From NCBI GenBank assembly GCA_023230125.1, contig JALNXZ010000070.1, forward strand, positions 1 through 7,421: a stretch of DNA of 7,421 nucleotides. The letters run 5' to 3'. This DNA is from Bacteroidales bacterium (GTDB lineage Bacteria; Bacteroidota; Bacteroidia; Bacteroidales; UBA1402). Shown piece after piece: positions 1 to 6,526 of this stretch. Under the pieces are notes generated by a model, which saw only the letters and a program-made list of their open reading frames with translations, had not been told where the DNA came from and made no database searches. Position numbers and translations under genes: made by a program. The first letter of the stretch is position 1. Every line of letters starts with the position of its first letter.

Positions 1-311
1 GCGTCTGTCATTTATCTCGACTACCGGTCACCCGGCAGCTCTAGCGACCTACCCCCCGACATCGGGCGAGCAGCCCTACATGCGTCGGTGTACATGGTCT
101 TGCAACCCATAAGACGTACTGACCTCCAGTGTTACCATCGAAGCGGTGGGCTCTTACCCCGCCTTTTCACCCTTACCAAACTTGCGTCTGGCGGTTGTTT
201 TCTGTTACGTTAACTCTGTTGTAACACAGCTTCCCGTTAGGAAGTATGGTGCTCTGCGTTGCCCGGACTTTCCTCCTTTATTTCTAAAAGCGACAGACCG
301 GCCCTCTGTTT
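1..311 (-). ncRNA. rnpB: RNase P RNA (bacterial type A), 3' end cut off by the window
   Basis: This is the catalytic RNA of ribonuclease P, which with the RnpA protein removes 5' leaders from tRNA precursors. Read on the minus strand, it has the P4 hallmark GAGGAAAGTCCGGGC (about 261-275), the conserved block ending ACAGAAAACAACCGCC, then GGTAAGGGTGAAAAGGCGG and GGTAAGAGCCCACCGC, and near the 3' side the universal AGATAAATGACAGAC (3-17). The P2 helix is visible: GTCTGTC (minus strand of 292-298) pairs with GACAGAC (minus strand of 3-9). P3 is a very short hairpin, CTTT...AAAG. Only the last bases, the 3' strand of P1 and the tail with the second half of the P4 region (ACAGAACCCGGC in relatives), are missing. 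The 5' end near 311 is inferred from the -7 element just upstream and is uncertain by several bases. The order of conserved blocks makes the identification secure. Confidence 0.96.
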
Positions 312-315
312 GACA

Positions 316-323
316 CAAAATTA
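316..323 (-). promoter_or_regulatory. -7 promoter element of rnpB
   Basis: On the minus strand this reads TAATTTTG, a perfect match to the Bacteroidota TAnnTTTG -7 element, placed 5-6 bases before the inferred RNA start. A TTTG lies upstream (336-339), but only 12 bases away rather than the usual 19-21. The -33 element is therefore unconvincing. Confidence 0.6.
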
Positions 324-399
324 CGTAATAAATGTCAAATTTTCATTGTTTGATGAGATTTTGTCAGCTTTAAATACTATATCCTTATAAAGTTAAAAG

Positions 400-805
400 A
401 TTTCTCCGACAGGTTCATTTACAGGGTACTCGTTTGCGATTCCTGTCAATATTGTAGACAAGGTAGTAGTGGGTATGAAACAATTTGGATCAGTGTAATG
501 AGTTATGCTCGGTGTGGCCATCAAAAATATTAATTCAGAATTGGCAAAAGAGAAAAACATTTTCGTACAGAAAGGTGTTTATGTTGATGGTGTCAGTAAT
601 TGCAGTGGTGCGATGGAAGCAGGAATCAAATCTGTCGATGTTATTAAGCAGAATAACAACACAATAATTAAGATGGCTTCGAAATCTCAGGAGCAACTTT
701 CTCTGAACTGTCAGAAGCCAAAAAAGAAACATCTGAACGTCATATGGCGTTTATATATCAAGCGTGACATCTGGGAAGTTTAAGAAGTCGGCATTGCTTA
801 AAAAT
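400..805 (+). pseudogene. Decayed HtrA/DegP-family serine protease remnant
   Basis: HtrA/DegP enzymes are periplasmic serine proteases/chaperones with a trypsin-like domain followed by two PDZ domains. Three frames together retain family sequence. Frame 1 (from 400) reads SPTGSFTGYSFAIPVNIV, the end of the protease domain, then ...KQFGSV followed by TAA and TGA at 496-501. It continues in the same frame as LGVAIKNINSELAKEKNI and GVYVDGVS...AMEAGIK, which is PDZ1. The family usually has QR where the two stops sit, so CAA to TAA and CGA to TGA changes fit. Near 699 the reading moves to frame 3 (FSELSEAKKETSE), with roughly 50-60 residues of late PDZ1 and linker missing. Near 737 it moves to frame 2 (TSYGVYISSVTSGKFKKSALLKN), the start of PDZ2, and homology fades after about 805. 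The catalytic His, Asp and Ser region is absent. From memory, htrA sits next to rpoD in Bacteroides, so this is probably a relic of that arrangement. The open frame from 505 to 783 within it is not a gene. Confidence 0.85.
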
Positions 806-920
806 TTATTTCATTGGTTTTTGAGACTTGTTCTGTTTTTGATTATACGTTGTTTAATGAGGAGTCAATTTTTATGATAAATTTATACATAACAATCACC
901 AATTTTAAAAAAATAATGAC

Positions 921-928
921 TAATTTTG
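921..928 (+). promoter_or_regulatory. -7 promoter element of rpoD
   Basis: TAATTTTG matches the Bacteroidota TAnnTTTG element perfectly and lies 19 bases before the rpoD ATG, which implies a leader of only about 12-15 bases. No TTTG is found 19-21 bases upstream, so the -33 part is unassigned. The stretch 806-920 is AT-rich and shows no further gene. Confidence 0.55.
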
Positions 929-947
929 CACCTTATATTATTCCAGC

Positions 948-1808
948 ATGAGACAGCTTAAAATTACAAAATCCATCACCAATCGCGAAAGCGCATCTTT
1001 GGACAAATACTTACAAGAAATCGGCCGTGAAGAGCTGATCAAAGTGGACGAAGAGGTGGAACTGGCTCAGCGTATCCGTCAAGGAGACCGCGCCGCTTTG
1101 GAAAAATTGACCCGTGCAAATCTTAGATTTGTGGTTTCAGTAGCAAAACAGTATCAAAATCAAGGTCTTAGTCTTCCAGACTTAATCAATGAAGGAAACC
1201 TTGGGCTTATAAAAGCCGCCGAAAAATTTGATGAAACACGTGGGTTTAAATTTATTTCCTATGCTGTGTGGTGGATCCGTCAGTCTATTCTTCAGGCTTT
1301 GGCAGAACAATCGCGTATTGTACGTCTTCCTTTGAACCAGGTTGGTTCCTTGAACAAGATTACAAAAGCTTTTTCAAAATTTGAACAAGAACATGAGCGC
1401 AAACCTTCTCCTGAAGAGTTGGCTGAAGAATTAGACATTCCCGTGGAAAAGATTTCCGATACCTTAAAGGTGTCCGGTCGTCACATTTCTGTGGACGCTC
1501 CTTTTGTAGAAGGAGAAGATAATTCTCTCCTGGATGTGTTGATCAATGATGATGCCCCTGTTGCTGACCGTATGTTGATGAACGAATCACTCTCCAAGGA
1601 GATCAATCGTGCCCTTTCAACTTTGACGGAACGCGAAAGCGACATTATCAAAATGTTTTTTGGCCTTGGAAGTCAGGAAATGACGCTAGAAGAAATTGGT
1701 GATAAATTCGGGTTGACCCGTGAACGAGTAAGACAAATCAAAGAAAAAGCCATTCGCCGTTTACGTCAAAATTCGAGAAGTAAATTATTAAAAGGCTATT
1801 TAGGATAA
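948..1808 (+). CDS. rpoD: Primary (housekeeping) RNA polymerase sigma factor, sigma-70 family
   Basis: This directs RNA polymerase to most promoters in the cell. The 286-residue protein is the short Bacteroidota form: it lacks region 1.1 and the long non-conserved insert of E. coli sigma-70 (about 613 residues). Region 1.2 is seen near residues 15-45 (ASLDKYLQEIGREELI). Region 2 spans about 50-128, with LRFVVSVAKQYQNQGLSLPD, the core-binding DLINEGNLGLIKAAEKFD, and the promoter-melting and -10-reading segment FKFISYAVWWIRQSILQAL. Region 3 follows, with the 3.2 finger around SVDAPFVEGEDNSLLDVL. Region 4 is at about 215-275 and ends in the helix-turn-helix TLEEIGDKFGLTRERVRQIK. The start at 948 gives the family's usual N-terminus MRQLKITKSITNRESASLDK. 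Sigma factors of this type recognise TTTG/TAnnTTTG promoters, in line with the elements found in this window. A strong terminator follows 23 bases after the stop. Confidence 0.98.
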   Translation: MRQLKITKSITNRESASLDKYLQEIGREELIKVDEEVELAQRIRQGDRAALEKLTRANLRFVVSVAKQYQNQGLSLPDLINEGNLGLIKAAEKFDETRGFKFISYAVWWIRQSILQALAEQSRIVRLPLNQVGSLNKITKAFSKFEQEHERKPSPEELAEELDIPVEKISDTLKVSGRHISVDAPFVEGEDNSLLDVLINDDAPVADRMLMNESLSKEINRALSTLTERESDIIKMFFGLGSQEMTLEEIGDKFGLTRERVRQIKEKAIRRLRQNSRSKLLKGYLG

Positions 1809-1831
1809 AAATCCGAAAAATAGAACGTATT

Positions 1832-1858
1832 AAAAGCCACCTTTGGGTGGCTTTTTTT
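1832..1858 (+). terminator. Intrinsic terminator after rpoD
   Basis: The perfect stem GCCACC / GGTGGC (1836-1841 with 1846-1851) has a four-base loop TTTG, is extended by AAAA/TTTT, and runs into seven Ts. This is a textbook rho-independent terminator. The longest open frame of the next gene begins at a TTG inside this hairpin (1843), which argues against that start. Confidence 0.9.
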
Positions 1859-1865
1859 ATATTTG
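1858..1865 (+). promoter_or_regulatory. Probable -7 promoter element of the DPP5-type gene, abutting the terminator
   Basis: TATATTTG matches TAnnTTTG perfectly and lies 19 bases before the ATG at 1885, the same distance as at rpoD. Its first T is the last T of the rpoD terminator tract. No TTTG stands at the expected -33 distance; the terminator loop supplies one only 12 bases upstream. Confidence 0.45.
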
Positions 1866-1884
1866 TTTTTTAAAATCTATTTCT

Positions 1885-3969
1885 ATGAACAAATCGAATT
1901 TATTTATGATGGCAATGACTTATGCACTAACCTCCTGTGCCGGTGGAAAAGATGCTTCCGGAGGAGAAATAATTTGTAAGCAGAATATCAGGATAGAAAA
2001 CGGATTGATGACTCCTGAAGTTCTCATGAGTATGGGTCGTGTCGATGGTATCAGTGTCTCTCCTGACGGTAAAGATATCCTTTATGGTGTACAATATTTC
2101 AGCCTTCCCCAAAATAAAAGGAATCGGGATCTTTACATTGTTCCAGTATCCGGAGGTACATCAAGGCAGTTGACCAAGACAATGGAGGGTGAACAGGAAG
2201 CAACCTGGTCAGCCGATGGCTCTCACCTCTATTTTTTGTCTTCAGAATCGGGGTCCAGTCAACTTTGGAAAATGCGCAAGGATGGTAAAAGACGCAAACA
2301 GCTGACAAAGTATTCATCTGATATTGAAGCATTCAGCCTATCTTCCGATGAAAAGAAAATCCTTTTTATCTCACAAGTTCAATATGGCAAACGTGTCAAG
2401 GACATTTATCCGGATCTCCCTTTATCAAATGGCAAAGTTATAGATGATCTCATGTACAAACACTGGGATGAGTGGGTGGAGACGGTTCCGCATCCATTTG
2501 TGGCTACTCTTACCAAGAGTGGTTTGGAAAATATTACAGACATTCTTGAAGGCCAACCTTATGAGTCTCCGATGAAACCAAGGGGGGGCATTGAACAATT
2601 GGCTTGGTCACCTAACGGGAAAAGTATAGCTTACACTTGTCGCAAGAAAACAGGATTGGAATATTCAATCTCGACCAATTCTGACATTTATCTATATTCG
2701 TTGGATACCAAAGAAACCAAGAATTTAACAGAAGACATGATGGGCTATGATAAAAATCCTGTCTTTTCACCTGATGGCCGGTTCATCGCATTCCAAAGCA
2801 TGGCCCGTGATGGTTATGAATCTGATCAGGATCGCCTGTTCCTTCATGACATGAATAGTGGCCTCAACCGTTGCATCAGTGATTCGATTGACGGAGACGT
2901 TAGTTCTGCCTGTTGGACAAAAGATGGACGTACCATCTATTTTTTAAGTGCTCTGCAAGCTGTCACACAAATTTTCAGTGTTGATGTGGAAACAGCTACT
3001 GTGAAACAGATTACTGACGGGATGTTTGACTTTACATCTTTAGCCTTGGCTGGCAATCAATTAGTGGGTTTGAGACATTCTTTGAGTCATCCTGATGATG
3101 TTTATCGTATTGATCCTGTCAACGGAGAAATGCTGGCACTCACCGATGAAAATAAGGAAATATACGATCAATTGAAAGTGGGTCGTGTTGAAAAACGCAT
3201 GATAGAAACAACTGATAAGCAACAAATGCTGACTTGGGTGGTTTATCCGCCTGATTTTGATTCGACCAAGGTCTATCCAGCCATCCTATATTGTTCAGGT
3301 GGTCCTCAAGCTACGGTAGGTCAGTTTTGGTCATACCGTTGGAATTTCCAATTGATGGCAGCCAACGGGTATATCATCGTAGCCCCTAATAGGCGGGGTG
3401 CTTCGGGTTTGGGACAAGTATGGAAAGAACAGATCAGCAAGGATTATGGTGGCCAAAACATGAAAGATTATTTGTCTGCCATCGATGCTTTGGCTAAAGA
3501 ACCTTATGTGGATGAGAACCATTTGGGTTGTGTTGGCCCATCTTATGGTGGTTTCTCCGTGTATTGGTTGGCTGGTAACCATCAGAAACGATTCAAAGCA
3601 TTTATTGCTCACAGTGGCATTTTCAATGCTGAGGCTCAGTATCTGGAAACCGAAGAATTATGGTTTGAAAACTGGGATATGGGAGGGGCTTTCTGGGAAA
3701 AAAACAATGTTGTGGCTCAAAATTCATATGCCAATTCACCACATAAATTTATCGATAAATGGGATACTCCAATTTTGTGTATTCACGGTGGAAAGGACTA
3801 CCGGATCTTGGCATCTCAGAGTATGGCAGCCTTTAATGCTGCAAAAATAAAGGGTATTCCTGCAGAACTTCTGATTTTCCCTGATGAAAATCACTGGATT
3901 TTGAAACCTCAGAACAGCATTTTATGGCAAAGAAGGTTTTTTAGTTGGCTGGATAAGTGGTTGAAATAA
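1885..3969 (+). CDS. S9 family peptidase, dipeptidyl-peptidase 5 (DPP5) type, predicted lipoprotein
   Basis: Family members remove dipeptides from the N-termini of peptides outside the cytoplasm, feeding amino-acid uptake; the substrate preference here is inferred. The start at 1885 gives 694 residues, the usual size, and a signal sequence ending in the lipobox LTSC (Cys18). The upstream TTG start at 1843 lies in a terminator and would only add residues before the signal. Residues about 40-410 form a beta-propeller with repeated SPDG-type blades (ISVSPDGKDILYG, ATWSADGSHLYFL, LAWSPNGKSIAYT, PVFSPDGRFIAFQ, CWTKDGRTIYFL). The alpha/beta-hydrolase domain covers about 430-694, with GGPQ, NRRGASGLGQVW and the nucleophile elbow GPSYGG. 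The likely triad is Ser553, Asp638 (HGGKDYR) and His670 (DENHW). The 85/32 spacing matches, as I recall, that of the Porphyromonas gingivalis enzyme. No frameshift or missing catalytic residue is seen. An acylaminoacyl-peptidase activity is the main alternative. Confidence 0.93.
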   Translation: MNKSNLFMMAMTYALTSCAGGKDASGGEIICKQNIRIENGLMTPEVLMSMGRVDGISVSPDGKDILYGVQYFSLPQNKRNRDLYIVPVSGGTSRQLTKTMEGEQEATWSADGSHLYFLSSESGSSQLWKMRKDGKRRKQLTKYSSDIEAFSLSSDEKKILFISQVQYGKRVKDIYPDLPLSNGKVIDDLMYKHWDEWVETVPHPFVATLTKSGLENITDILEGQPYESPMKPRGGIEQLAWSPNGKSIAYTCRKKTGLEYSISTNSDIYLYSLDTKETKNLTEDMMGYDKNPVFSPDGRFIAFQSMARDGYESDQDRLFLHDMNSGLNRCISDSIDGDVSSACWTKDGRTIYFLSALQAVTQIFSVDVETATVKQITDGMFDFTSLALAGNQLVGLRHSLSHPDDVYRIDPVNGEMLALTDENKEIYDQLKVGRVEKRMIETTDKQQMLTWVVYPPDFDSTKVYPAILYCSGGPQATVGQFWSYRWNFQLMAANGYIIVAPNRRGASGLGQVWKEQISKDYGGQNMKDYLSAIDALAKEPYVDENHLGCVGPSYGGFSVYWLAGNHQKRFKAFIAHSGIFNAEAQYLETEELWFENWDMGGAFWEKNNVVAQNSYANSPHKFIDKWDTPILCIHGGKDYRILASQSMAAFNAAKIKGIPAELLIFPDENHWILKPQNSILWQRRFFSWLDKWLK

Positions 3970-4055
3970 AAATCAAAATCTATTAAATTCGTCTCTCCGT
4001 CAAAAACTTGTCTTCTCCTAATAATTTATTCTGGATGATGACGGTTATATATTTT

Positions 4056-4100
4056 TAGGTGCTTTTTTCGCATAAGTTGTTTTGTGCGAAAAAGCACCTA
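4056..4100 (+). terminator. Long hairpin, probable terminator after the DPP5-type gene
   Basis: AGGTGCTTTTTTCGCA (4057-4072) and TGCGAAAAAGCACCT (4085-4099) are inverted copies that differ by one T bulge. An outer T-A pair makes 16 base pairs around a 12-base loop. It stands 87 bases after the stop. Downstream on the plus strand there is only a weak T-run (ATTTATTAAA), so termination is likely but not textbook. The stem itself is symmetrical and could act from either direction. Confidence 0.5.
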
Positions 4101-4133
4101 TTTATTAAAGATTTTCAAGATGAATAAAGGTAA

Positions 4134-4322
4134 TCCGACCTGACAATTTGTGGGAATGGCTCATTGACAGTCAAAGCAAATTATGCCGATGGCATCACCA
4201 GTAAAGATGATCTTTACCAAAATGGTACTTATACTTTTGGAAGCAAATATACAAGCTTTACTGTATCCTCCAGTATATATTTGACCGTAGGCACGCGGAG
4301 CTGCGGTGGTGAGTGGCGTTAA
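4134..4322 (+). pseudogene. Orphan reading-frame fragment, possible tail of a lost surface or secreted protein
   Basis: This frame is open from just after a TAA at 4131-4133 to a TAA at 4320-4322 (62 residues) and has no ATG. A TTG at 4164 would give 52 residues. The translation includes LTVKANYADGITSKDDLYQ, NGTYTFGSKYTSFTVSSS and IYLTVGTRSCGGEWR. It is rich in Tyr, Thr, Ser and Gly with alternating polar and non-polar residues, as in beta-strands of exported proteins. I do not recognise the family. Codon choice looks protein-like, and a broken gene end is more likely than a complete small gene. The opposite strand is also largely open here, so coding in this frame is not proven. The rest of the gap 3970-4361 holds only the hairpin at 4056-4100 and the promoter element at 4341. 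Confidence 0.3.
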
Positions 4323-4340
4323 TGATAGGATGATTTTTTA

Positions 4341-4348
4341 TATCTTTA
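4341..4348 (+). promoter_or_regulatory. Probable -7 promoter element of the cation-efflux gene
   Basis: TATCTTTA matches TAnnTTTG at seven of eight positions (last base A) and lies 13 bases before the ATG at 4362, so the leader would be very short. No -33 TTTG is apparent at the usual distance. Confidence 0.4.
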
Positions 4349-4361
4349 CGCCAAAAAAGAC

Positions 4362-5306
4362 ATGATACAAATTCATGAAGACCAACTTCATCAGGAACAA
4401 AACCGTGAGAAGGACCATAAGCATGCCCATGAAGCAGGAAAGAACCTGGCTTTGGCTTTTTCCCTTAATTTTTTATTTTGTATTATTGAGTTGATTGGTG
4501 GCTTTTGGACCAATAGTATAGCCATTTTATCTGATGCTTTGCATGACTTTGGAGACAGTCTTTCCCTTGGAATGGCTTGGTATTTTCAAAAGGTCTCGAA
4601 GCGCAAGCCTGATTCCAAGTATACCTATGGATACAAACGTTTTTCCACGCTGAGTGCATTGCTGAACTCCGTTGTTTTACTGGTCGGTTCTGTCATCGTA
4701 CTGTATGAATGTATCCTGCGTTTGTTAAATCCCGTTGAAACTAACGCAAAAGGCATGTTTGTGCTATCTATTGTCGGTGTGTTGGTAAATGGGGCTGCGG
4801 TATTCCGGTTAAAGAAAGGCAGTAGCCTGAATGAAAGAGTGATTTCACTTCATCTTTTGGAGGATGTCCTCGGATGGTTTGCAGTATTGATCGGTAGTGT
4901 GGTTATGATGTTTGCGCATGTTCCTGTTCTAGATCCCATTCTTTCTATTGGAATTTCCTTCTATATTTTATATCATGTTTACCAGAATCTGAAAAGTGTT
5001 TTTCGGATTATCCTGCAAGCAAAACCTTCTGATGTGGATGAAACAGCCATTCGCGAAAGCTTGTTGAACTTACCGAAAGTACATGACCTTCATGATTTAC
5101 ATCTATGGACGATGGATAGTGAATATATGGTTTTGACAGTCCATTTGGTCGTTGACGGATCCATGCAAAAAGAAGAGCAGAAGGCTTTGCGCGCTACTGC
5201 TCATCAGATTCTTAAATCTATGGACATCAATCATTCCACCATAGAAATTGAATATGATTCTGAACATTGTGAATGGTGTGAAGATGAAACGGAAGTTCCC
5301 GTCTAA
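4362..5306 (+). CDS. Cation diffusion facilitator family transporter (zinc-type, CzcD/ZitB-like)
   Basis: CDF proteins are inner-membrane antiporters that export divalent metals, most often Zn2+, in exchange for protons. The 314-residue protein begins with a His-rich cytoplasmic tail (His5, 10, 19, 21 and 23). The membrane domain then spans about residues 28-215 with six hydrophobic segments. The transport-site pairs are clear: H61xxxD65 in SDALHDFGDS (TM2) and H164xxxD168 in SLHLLEDVLGW (TM5). A His at the first position of the TM2 pair is typical of zinc-selective members. The C-terminal cytoplasmic domain (about 218-305) has the family's VHDLHDLHLWTMD segment. It ends in CEWCEDETEVPV, whose two cysteines could bind metal. 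The gene is complete and appears to be a single-gene unit. It converges on dnaJ, and the stop codons overlap (TAA here at 5304-5306, dnaJ TAG at 5305-5303). Metal specificity is inferred from motifs only. Confidence 0.93.
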   Translation: MIQIHEDQLHQEQNREKDHKHAHEAGKNLALAFSLNFLFCIIELIGGFWTNSIAILSDALHDFGDSLSLGMAWYFQKVSKRKPDSKYTYGYKRFSTLSALLNSVVLLVGSVIVLYECILRLLNPVETNAKGMFVLSIVGVLVNGAAVFRLKKGSSLNERVISLHLLEDVLGWFAVLIGSVVMMFAHVPVLDPILSIGISFYILYHVYQNLKSVFRIILQAKPSDVDETAIRESLLNLPKVHDLHDLHLWTMDSEYMVLTVHLVVDGSMQKEEQKALRATAHQILKSMDINHSTIEIEYDSEHCEWCEDETEVPV

Positions 5307-6463
5307 TCAAATAGATTCCTGAACTTCTCGAATATTTTTTTGCTCAAGGACGGGCTGGTTTTAAAGTTTTCAGATTCTTCCAGTTTTTCAATCGTTTTGC
5401 GTTCATCGCGTGAAAGAGTTTCAGGAACATAAACGCTGATGTTTACCAGCAAATCACCGGTACCGTATTGGTTAACGGTGGGTAAGCCTTTTCCGCGTAG
5501 GCGTAAAATCTTGCCAGGTTGTGTGCCCGGCTCTATCTTCACTTTAACCCGTCCATCAATGGTCGGTATTTCAACTGTTCCACCCAATGCTGCGGTGGGA
5601 AAACTTAGCAATAAATTGTAAACAAGATCATTTTCATCACGCAACAATTCAGGATGTGGCTCTTCTTCAATAAGGATAAGCAGATCTCCGTTTAATCCAC
5701 CACGGCGGGCTGCATTGCCTTTTCCATTCATGGAAAGTTGCATGCCTTCTGCTACACCTGCCGGAATATTGATGGTGATGACTTCTTCCTGTTGCGTAAT
5801 GCCTTCTCCGTTGCAATGCGTGCATTTTTGGGTGATAATCTTTCCCTCACCTTGACAATCCGGACAAACGGACTGTGTCTGCATACGTCCTAAAATGGTA
5901 TTTGTTATTCTGTTTACAGTCCCTGTTCCACGGCAGGTGGAACAAGTGGAATAAGAACTGCCACCTTCAGCTCCGGTACCTTTACAGAAGGAACATGCAG
6001 CAGATTTCTTGACTTTAATCTTTTTTTCAGCACCTTTGGCTATTTCTTGAAGGTTAAGCTTCACTTTGACCCTTAGATTGCTTCCACGATTGATACGCTG
6101 TCCTCCACGTGAACTGCCTCCAAATCCGCCGAAAGAGCTACCACCGAAATGCCCACCGAAAATATCGCCGAATTGTGAGAAAATATCGTCCATGGAGAAT
6201 CCGCCTCCGCCTCCAAAATCATTTCCTGCAGCTCCGTTAACACCTGCGTGACCGAATTGGTCATAACGTTGACGTTTCTCCGTATTGCTGAGTACTTCGT
6301 AAGCTTCAGCCGCTTCCTTGAATTTTTCTTCCGCTTCTTTATTCCCCGGATTCTTGTCTGGATGGTATTGAATGGCTTTTTTACGGTATGCTTTTTTGAT
6401 TTCTTCGTCAGATGCGTTTTTGGCTACACCCAGCACTTCATAATAATCTCTTTTACTCGACAT
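5303..6463 (-). CDS. dnaJ: Chaperone protein DnaJ (Hsp40)
   Basis: DnaJ delivers unfolded proteins to DnaK and stimulates its ATPase; it works in the cytoplasm with GrpE. All domains of a class I Hsp40 are present in 386 residues, the normal length. They are the J domain (about 5-70) with the essential HPD at 34-36; a Gly/Phe-rich linker (about 76-121) with repeated GGF units; and the zinc-binding domain with four CxxCxGxG motifs at Cys157 (CSFCKGTG), Cys174 (CSTCRGTG), Cys200 (CPDCQGEG) and Cys214 (CTHCNGEG). C-terminal substrate-binding domains follow (GDLLILIEEEPHP, LRLRGKGLP). The start at 6463 puts MSSKRDYYEVLG at the usual distance from the J domain. The gene lies 63 bases downstream of grpE with no clear promoter or terminator between them, so they are probably co-transcribed. 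It overlaps the convergent transporter gene by three bases of stop codon. Confidence 0.98.
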   Translation of the reverse strand: MSSKRDYYEVLGVAKNASDEEIKKAYRKKAIQYHPDKNPGNKEAEEKFKEAAEAYEVLSNTEKRQRYDQFGHAGVNGAAGNDFGGGGGFSMDDIFSQFGDIFGGHFGGSSFGGFGGSSRGGQRINRGSNLRVKVKLNLQEIAKGAEKKIKVKKSAACSFCKGTGAEGGSSYSTCSTCRGTGTVNRITNTILGRMQTQSVCPDCQGEGKIITQKCTHCNGEGITQQEEVITINIPAGVAEGMQLSMNGKGNAARRGGLNGDLLILIEEEPHPELLRDENDLVYNLLLSFPTAALGGTVEIPTIDGRVKVKIEPGTQPGKILRLRGKGLPTVNQYGTGDLLVNISVYVPETLSRDERKTIEKLEESENFKTSPSLSKKIFEKFRNLFD

Positions 6464-6526
6464 ATGTTCTTTATTATCTTCTCTTTATACCTGTCACAGG
6501 ATTTTTCGTCAATGATTGTTTCCGGT

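Noticed and set aside
505..783. A 92-residue plus-strand open frame as an independent gene
   Set aside because: It is the PDZ1 part of the htrA relic. Homology continues upstream through the stops and switches frame near its end, and the last 25 or so residues are out-of-frame sequence.
1843..1884. TTG start extending the DPP5-type protein by 14 residues
   Set aside because: It lies inside the rpoD terminator hairpin and would put a non-signal extension before a good lipoprotein signal sequence. The ATG at 1885 is preferred.
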